A stretch of 64,000 nucleotides of DNA, from assembly GCA_934541015.1 (NCBI GenBank), contig CAKTDC010000008.1, positions 1 through 64,000 of the forward strand. Reading direction: 5' to 3'. Every line of letters starts with the position of its first letter. Within the stretch, counting starts at the first letter, position 1. A program made the position numbers and the translations under genes. This DNA comes from an uncultured Luteimonas sp. (GTDB lineage Bacteria; Pseudomonadota; Gammaproteobacteria; Xanthomonadales; Xanthomonadaceae). Under the pieces are notes generated by a model. That model searched no databases and was not told where the DNA came from. It saw only the letters and a program-made list of their open reading frames with translations. Positions 59,027-64,000 of the stretch are shown here, in pieces.

Positions 59027-60157
59027 TCAGCGGACCTCCGCGATCTCCACGCCGTCCAGACCCTGCGCCAGCGTGTGCGCGTCGCCGCCCTGGGCGAGCT
59101 TGATGCGCAGGCGCACCTCGTTGGCCGAGTCGGCGTAGCGCAGCGCGTCCTCGTAGGAGATCTCGCCGGCCTGGTAGAGCTCGAACAGGCTCTGATCGAA
59201 GGTCTTCATGCCCAGGTTGGTCGATTCCTTCATCACTTCCTTGAGCTTGTGGATCTCGCCGTCGCGGATGTAGTCCTGCACCAGCGGCGTGCCGAGCAGG
59301 ATCTCCATCGCCACCCGGCGCGCCTTGCCGTCCGGGGTCGGGATCAGCTGCTGCGCGACCACGCCCTTGAGGTTGAGCGAGAGGTCCATCAGCAGCTGGC
59401 TGCGGCGGTCCTCGGGGAAGAAGTTGATGATGCGGTCCATCGCCTGGTTGGCGTTGTTGGCGTGCAGCGTGCACAGCACCAGGTGGCCGGTCTCGGCGAA
59501 GGCGATGGCGTGGTCCATGCCCTCGCGGGTGCGCACCTCGCCGATCATGATCACGTCCGGCGCCTGGCGCAGGGTGTTCTTGAGCGCGTTCTCCCAGCTG
59601 TCGGTGTCGATGCCGACCTCGCGCTGGGTGATGATGCAGCCCTCGTGCTTGTGCACGAACTCGATCGGGTCCTCGATGGTGATGATGTGCCCGGTCGAGT
59701 TCTGGTTGCGGTAACCGATCATCGCCGCCAGTGAGGTCGACTTGCCGGTGCCGGTGGCGCCGACGAAGATGATGATGCCGCGCTTGGTCATCGCCAGGGT
59801 CTTGACGATCGGCGGCAGGTTCAGCTCCTCGATCGAGGGGATCTTGGTCTCGATCCGGCGCAGCACCATGCCCACCTGGTTGCGCTGGTAGAAGCAGCTC
59901 ACGCGGAACCGGCCCACGCCGGACACGCCGATGGCGAAGTTGCACTCGTGGGTCTTCTCGAACTCCTCGCGCTGCGGCGGACTCATCACGTTCAGCACCA
60001 GATCGCGCGACTGCTGCGGCGTCAGCGGGTTCTGGGTGATGGGCGAGATCTTGCCGTGGACCTTGATCGACGGCGGCATGCCCGCGGTGATGAACAGGTC
60101 CGAGGCCTTCTGGTGGGCCATCAGTTTGAGGAAGCTGGTGAAATCGATGCTGCTCAT
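59027..60157 (-). CDS. pilU: Type IV pilus retraction ATPase PilU
   Basis: A 376-residue PilT/PilU-type hexameric ATPase. Walker A VGATGTGKSTS, the Asp box TIEDPIEFVHKHEG, Walker B APDVIMIGEVRT and the His box HLVLCTLHANNA are all present. The ASDLFITAGMPPSIKVHG N-terminus and the C-terminus after NLGMKTFDQSL match PilU, a PilT-dependent retraction motor. It is encoded downstream of pilT across a repeat-filled 143-bp gap. Confidence 0.94.
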   Translation of the reverse strand: MSSIDFTSFLKLMAHQKASDLFITAGMPPSIKVHGKISPITQNPLTPQQSRDLVLNVMSPPQREEFEKTHECNFAIGVSGVGRFRVSCFYQRNQVGMVLRRIETKIPSIEELNLPPIVKTLAMTKRGIIIFVGATGTGKSTSLAAMIGYRNQNSTGHIITIEDPIEFVHKHEGCIITQREVGIDTDSWENALKNTLRQAPDVIMIGEVRTREGMDHAIAFAETGHLVLCTLHANNANQAMDRIINFFPEDRRSQLLMDLSLNLKGVVAQQLIPTPDGKARRVAMEILLGTPLVQDYIRDGEIHKLKEVMKESTNLGMKTFDQSLFELYQAGEISYEDALRYADSANEVRLRIKLAQGGDAHTLAQGLDGVEIAEVR

Positions 60158-60175
60158 GGTGGCTCCTGCGGAGCC

Positions 60176-60298
60176 GGGGATTCGGAATTCGGGATTCGGG
60201 ATTCGAAAAAGCGCCTACGCGATTCTCTGGACCCCGCAATCCTCAATTCCTCCCGGCTTTTACCAATCCCAAATCCCGAATTCCGAATCCCGGCGGTT
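60176..60298. repeat. GGGATTC/GAATCCC inverted repeat tract between pilT and pilU
   Basis: GGATTCGGAATTCGGGATTC tracts at the left and CCCGAATTCCGAATCCC at the right face each other and could form a long stem. It belongs to the dispersed repeat family also found at 9607-9740. Confidence 0.7.
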
Positions 60299-60300
60299 GT

Positions 60301-61338
60301 TCACTCGAACAACCGTTTGTCCTTCGCATATTCCTTGGCCTGCGCGCGCGTGACCATGCCGCGCTTGACCAGGTCCTGCAGGTGCTGGTCGAGGGTCATC
60401 ATGCCCGCGGCCTGGCCGGTCTGGATGGCCGAGTACATCTGCGCGACCTTGTCCTCGCGGATCAGGTTGCGGATGGCGGGGGTGCCGACCATGATCTCCC
60501 AGGCCGCGGTGCGGCCGCCACCGACCTTCTTCAGCAGCGCCTGCGAGATCACCGCGCGCAGCGATTCGGACAGCATCGAGCGCACCATCGGCTTCTCGCC
60601 GGCGGGGAACACGTCGATGATGCGGTCGATGGTCTTGGCCGCGCTGGAGGTGTGCAGGGTGGCGAACACCAGGTGGCCGGTTTCCGCGGCGGTCAGCGCC
60701 AGGCGGATGGTCTCGATGTCGCGCATTTCGCCGACCAGGATGTAGTCCGGGTCCTCGCGCAGCGCCGAGCGCAGCGCCTCGCTGAAGCCATGGGTGTCGC
60801 GGTGCACCTCGCGCTGGTTGATCAGGCACTTCTGCGCGGTGTGCACGAACTCGATCGGATCCTCGATGGTGAGGATGTGGCCGTACTCGTTCTTGTTGAC
60901 GTGGTCGACCATCGCCGCCAGCGTGGTCGACTTGCCCGAGCCGGTCGGCCCGGTCACCAGGATCAGGCCCTGCGGCTGGTCGATCAGTTCGCGGAAGATC
61001 GGCGGGCAACCCAGGTCCTCGAGCGTGAGCACCTCGGAGGGAACGGTGCGGAACACCGCCGCGGCACCGCGGTTCTGGTTGAAGGCGTTGACGCGGAAGC
61101 GGGCCAGCCCAGGGATCTCGAACGAGAAGTCGACCTCGAGGAACTCCTCGTAGTCGCGCCGCTGCTTGTCCGACATGATGTCGTAGATCAGCGCGTGCAC
61201 CTGCTTGTGCTCCAGCGCGGGCACGTTGATCCGGCGCACGTCGCCGTCGACCCGGATCATCGGCGGCAGGCCCGACGACAGGTGCAGGTCGGAGGCCTTG
61301 TTCTTGACCGAGAACGCCAACAGTTCGGCGATATCCAT
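60301..61338 (-). CDS. pilT: Type IV pilus retraction ATPase PilT
   Basis: A 345-residue twitching motor. ASDLHLSSGLPPMIRVDGDV at the start, Walker A VTGPTGSGKSTTLA, Asp box TIEDPIEFVHTAQ, Walker B DPDYILVGEMRD, His box HLVFATLHTSSA and the PilT signature AIRNLIREDK near the C-terminus are visible. A GGGGAG ribosome-binding site precedes ATG 61338. It is divergent from proC. Confidence 0.96.
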   Translation of the reverse strand: MDIAELLAFSVKNKASDLHLSSGLPPMIRVDGDVRRINVPALEHKQVHALIYDIMSDKQRRDYEEFLEVDFSFEIPGLARFRVNAFNQNRGAAAVFRTVPSEVLTLEDLGCPPIFRELIDQPQGLILVTGPTGSGKSTTLAAMVDHVNKNEYGHILTIEDPIEFVHTAQKCLINQREVHRDTHGFSEALRSALREDPDYILVGEMRDIETIRLALTAAETGHLVFATLHTSSAAKTIDRIIDVFPAGEKPMVRSMLSESLRAVISQALLKKVGGGRTAAWEIMVGTPAIRNLIREDKVAQMYSAIQTGQAAGMMTLDQHLQDLVKRGMVTRAQAKEYAKDKRLFE

Positions 61339-61411
61339 GCATGCTCCCCTGCGCCGCTGTGTGATGCCGATCCGGCCGGCGCGCGGCGGCCCGGCCCAGC
61401 CCCTGTCGCCG

Positions 61412-61417
61412 AGTATA
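61412..61417 (-). promoter_or_regulatory. pilT: Possible -10 box for pilT (TATACT on the minus strand)
   Basis: GGCTATACTC read on the minus strand, about 74 bases before the pilT start, in the 264-bp gap shared with proC. No -35 box stands out. Confidence 0.3.
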
Positions 61418-61602
61418 GCCCTGTCGGCGGACGCCGACGGCGCGCCGGCGAAGCGGCGCGATCCGGTCGATGTTCTCCGCCCGGACACAATCCCCCGTGC
61501 CTCTGGTTGAACGCGATCCGGGGGGCGGCGAGGCCAGGCGGCGCTGACGTCTGCGATCGCCTGCTCTACCATCCGGGCATCCCCCGCCGGAGGTATCTCC
61601 CC

Positions 61603-62448
61603 ATGTCCAGCCCGTCGCCCAGCGAAGCACCTGGCGAGCGCATCGCCTTCATCGGCGGCGGCAACATGGCCCGCAGCCTGATCGGAGGCCTGGTGCGCGC
61701 CGGCAGCGATCCGGCGGACATCCGCGTGGCCGAGCCGGAGGCCGGCGCGCGGCAGGCGCTCGAGCGCGAGTTCGGGATCATCACCTCCGAAAATACGCAG
61801 AAGATCGTTGAAGATGCAGGCATCTGGGTGTTCGCGGTCAAGCCGCAGGTCATCCGCCAGGTGTGCTGGGGCCTCGCTTCCGTGGCCCAGGCCATGCGCC
61901 CGCTGCTGGTGTCGATCGCCGCGGGCATCACCTCCGGCCAGATCGACCGCTGGTGCGGCGGCGGCCTGCCGGTGGTGCGGACGATGCCGAACACGCCGGC
62001 CCTGCTGGGCGAAGGCGTCACCGGGCTGTTCGCCAATGCCGCGGTGGACGCCACCGGTCGCGGGCGCGCCGAACGCATCCTGCGCAGCGCCGGGGCGACG
62101 GTGTGGATCGGCGACGAGGCCCTGATGGATGCGGTCACCGCCACCTCGGGCAGCGGCCCGGCCTACGTGTTCCTGCTCGCCGAGGCGATGGAGCAGGCCG
62201 CGATCGCGCAGGGACTGCCCGCCGACGCGGCGCGCACGCTCACCCGGCAGACCCTCCTGGGCGCGGCGCGCATGCTCACCGGATCGGACGAAGCCCCGGC
62301 GGAGCTGCGCAGGCGCGTGACCTCTCCCGGCGGCACCACCCAGGCCGCGATCGAGACCTTCGAGGCCGGCGGCTTCCGCGACCTGGTCGCCGCGGCGATC
62401 ACGGCGGCCACGCGGCGCGGCGGCGAGCTGTCCGCCGCCAACGACTGA
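61603..62448 (+). CDS. proC: Pyrroline-5-carboxylate reductase
   Basis: A 281-residue NAD(P)H-dependent enzyme, the last step of proline synthesis. The nucleotide loop AFIGGGNMARSLIGGL (about residue 15), VFAVKPQV, RTMPNTPALLGEG and DAVTATSGSGPAYVFL are conserved. CGGAGGT ribosome-binding site upstream. The next gene starts immediately at its stop codon. yggS, often found next to proC, is not present here. Confidence 0.95.
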   Translation: MSSPSPSEAPGERIAFIGGGNMARSLIGGLVRAGSDPADIRVAEPEAGARQALEREFGIITSENTQKIVEDAGIWVFAVKPQVIRQVCWGLASVAQAMRPLLVSIAAGITSGQIDRWCGGGLPVVRTMPNTPALLGEGVTGLFANAAVDATGRGRAERILRSAGATVWIGDEALMDAVTATSGSGPAYVFLLAEAMEQAAIAQGLPADAARTLTRQTLLGAARMLTGSDEAPAELRRRVTSPGGTTQAAIETFEAGGFRDLVAAAITAATRRGGELSAAND

Positions 62449-62934
62449 GTGGCGATGCGCAGGACCGTCGCCGGGCTGGCGCTGCTGGCGCTGCTTCCGG
62501 CCTGCGGCGGCGAGCCCGGCCTGCCCGATCGCGCCGCCCGCGCCGACGCCTCCCGGCAGCCGGCCGAGCTCCAGGTCGGCGCTGCCCGCATCCACGCCAG
62601 CCTCGCGCCCACCGCGACGCTGAATGCCACCGTCGCCGCCCGCTATGGCATCAGCCCGGCGCGCAGCGCCCAGCTGCTGCTGGTCGGCGTGCGCCAGGGC
62701 CCGCTGCACCAGGAGACGGCCATACCCGCCCGGGTCACCGCCCGCGCCCGCGACCTGCGCGGCGTCTGGCAGGACGTTCCCCTGCGCGAAGTGCGCGAGG
62801 ACGGCTTCATCGACTACGTCGGCACCGTGCGCGCGACGCCACCGGACACCCTGACCGTCGAGATCACCGTGCGCCGCGAGGGCGCCGAATCGCCCGACCT
62901 GCTGCGCTTCGACCGCGACATCTTCCCGCTGTAG
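62449..62934 (+). CDS. DUF4426 lipoprotein
   Basis: A 161-residue predicted lipoprotein with the signal GLALLALLPAC and a beta-rich DUF4426 domain (VHASLAPT..ARYGISPARSAQLLLVGVRQG in parts). GTG 62449 follows the proC stop directly; ATG 62455 is an alternative. The family is found by proC in many gammaproteobacteria and has no known function. Confidence 0.85.
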   Translation: MAMRRTVAGLALLALLPACGGEPGLPDRAARADASRQPAELQVGAARIHASLAPTATLNATVAARYGISPARSAQLLLVGVRQGPLHQETAIPARVTARARDLRGVWQDVPLREVREDGFIDYVGTVRATPPDTLTVEITVRREGAESPDLLRFDRDIFPL

Positions 62935-62993
62935 CCACCCCCGGCGATCCGGCAGCAGCCCCGCAGCCGCCGTCCCGGATCACCAGTCACCAG

Positions 62994-63593
62994 TCACGGA
63001 TACAGCATCCGCTTCCCCGCCCCCTCCGCAGCGAACTCGTACGCCCAGCGCTCGTGCAGCCGGTAGCCACCGGCATACCAGAACTCCATGCGCGCGGGCC
63101 GCACGCGAAAGCCGGTCCAGCGCGGCGGACGCGGCACCGCGCGCCCCCGGTACTCGCGCTCCAGCTCCGCGACCCGGCGCTCGAAGATCTCCCGCGCCTC
63201 CAGCGTCTGCGACTGCTTCGAGGCCAGCGCGCCGAGCTGGCTGGCGCGGGGGCGGCTGGCGAAATAGGCGTCGGCCTCCACGTCGGAGACTGTCTCCACC
63301 CCGCCCTCGATCCGCACCTGCACGCCGTCGCGCACGCGCGGCCAGTGGAAGACCAGCGCCGCCTGCGGGTTGTCCTGCAGCTCGCGCCCCTTGCGGCCGT
63401 CGAGATGGGTGTAGAAGACGAACCCCCGCGCATCGAAGTGCTTGAGCAGCACCATGCGCGCCGACGGCCGCCCGTCGGGGGTGGCGGTGGCGACCGTCAT
63501 CGCGGTGCGGTCGGGCTCGCCGGCGTGCTGCGCCTCGTCGAACAGGCGGGCGAAGGTGGCGAGGGCTTCTTCGAGCAGGTCGCTGGCGTCCAT
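62994..63593 (-). CDS. pdxH: Pyridoxamine 5'-phosphate oxidase
   Basis: A 199-residue FMN-dependent oxidase in vitamin B6 synthesis and salvage. [41 protein letters not shown] (in parts), [22 protein letters not shown] (in parts) and the end in [17 protein letters not shown] are typical. ATG 63593 was chosen over an upstream frame with low-complexity sequence. It faces the DUF4426 gene tail to tail. Confidence 0.94.
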   Translation of the reverse strand: MDASDLLEEALATFARLFDEAQHAGEPDRTAMTVATATPDGRPSARMVLLKHFDARGFVFYTHLDGRKGRELQDNPQAALVFHWPRVRDGVQVRIEGGVETVSDVEADAYFASRPRASQLGALASKQSQTLEAREIFERRVAELEREYRGRAVPRPPRWTGFRVRPARMEFWYAGGYRLHERWAYEFAAEGAGKRMLYP

Positions 63594-63610
63594 TGCGCTA
63601 TTGTCCCGCG

Positions 63611-64000
63611 ATGACGGTCGATGCGCATCCTGCCGGCGCCGACGGCTTCGCGCCGGATTTCGTCCGCAGCGTGCTCGATGACGCGCTGGCGGCCGGCGCA
63701 CGCGTGCTCGGCGTCTCCGGGCTGCAGGGCAGCGGCAAGTCCACGCTGGCGGCGCAGGTCGCGGCCGCGGCGCAGGCGCGCGGGCTGGTCGCGGTGGCGG
63801 TGTCGATCGACGATTTCTACCTCGACCGGCCGCTACGCGAGCGCCTGGCGCGCGAGGTACACGCGCTGCTGGCCACGCGCGGCCCTCCCGGCACCCACGA
63901 GGTGGACCTGGCCTGCGCCACCCTCGACGCGCTGCGCAATGGCCAGGGTACGCGCTGGCCCGGCTTCGACAAGCTTGCCGACCGCCGGATGGCGGATGCG
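63611..64000 (+). CDS. D-glycerate 3-kinase-like P-loop kinase (partial, cut by window end)
   Basis: The first 130 residues of a P-loop kinase. The nucleotide loop is [15 protein letters not shown] (about residue 37) and the DDFYLD metal-binding stretch (about residue 68) is followed by [12 protein letters not shown], the pattern of the GlyK/YggC glycerate-kinase or uridine-kinase-like family. It is divergent from pdxH with 17 bp between starts. Completeness beyond the window is unknown. Confidence 0.75.
   Translation, partial: MTVDAHPAGADGFAPDFVRSVLDDALAAGARVLGVSGLQGSGKSTLAAQVAAAAQARGLVAVAVSIDDFYLDRPLRERLAREVHALLATRGPPGTHEVDLACATLDALRNGQGTRWPGFDKLADRRMADA

Overview
The window is chromosomal DNA of high G+C content from a gammaproteobacterium, most likely a member of the Xanthomonadaceae/Lysobacteraceae (Xanthomonas, Lysobacter, Luteimonas relatives). 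This rests on gene content and order: a fused cysN/cysC next to a complete cysteine regulon; an lptC-lptA-lptB-rpoN-hpf-ptsN-hprK-rapZ-EIIA-HPr-EI series; amgK-murU; hda with a PerM-type permease and a DUF2066 protein beside purMN; and pilT/pilU. No rRNA or tRNA gene was recognised.

Layout. 1-4.6 kb: a tandem repeat, a ComEA-like protein, an M20 peptidase, a small GlsB-type membrane protein, then a lipoprotein / ECF sigma factor / one-helix membrane protein unit. 4.6-21.9 kb: sulfate assimilation, with cysNC and cysD on the minus strand, cysJIH on the plus strand, cysB on the minus strand, then cysG, cysK, a YezD-like protein, an outer-membrane porin, sbp and cysTWA. Together these take sulfate across both membranes, activate it to PAPS, reduce it to sulfide (with siroheme from CysG) and build cysteine. 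22.0-23.7 kb: amgK-murU, peptidoglycan sugar recycling.

23.8-33.4 kb is an accessory island. An intact IS66-family element (8-bp target duplication) splits a small ORF. A secreted RHS-repeat polymorphic toxin gene is split by an IS3-family element (3-bp duplication). The RHS tip carries a His/Cys pattern like clan CD cysteine peptidases, and a small lipoprotein gene overlapping its 3' end is a candidate immunity gene. The tip and lipoprotein sequence is visibly less G+C rich than the RHS core.

33.7-42.4 kb returns to core genes: hda, a PerM-type permease, a DUF2066 protein, purM, purN, a DUF3108 protein, an EF-hand-like protein, murA and a BolA/IbaG protein. 42.5-53.2 kb is a long co-oriented series for Kdo synthesis (kdsD, kdsC), LPS transport (lptCAB), sigma-54, ribosome hibernation (hpf) and a PTS phosphorelay with HPr kinase and RapZ but no sugar permease visible. 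53.4-64 kb holds mgtE, a lipoprotein esterase, pyrB-ruvX-algH, sodA, pilU, pilT, proC, a DUF4426 lipoprotein, pdxH and the start of a D-glycerate-3-kinase-like gene cut by the window end.

Several intergenic repeat families are scattered through the core: alternating GGGATTC/GGGAATC tracts, CCCCCGC...GCGGGGG hairpins, and a GGAAGGACGCCGCG element. The first of these also runs into the 5' ends of cysNC and purN.
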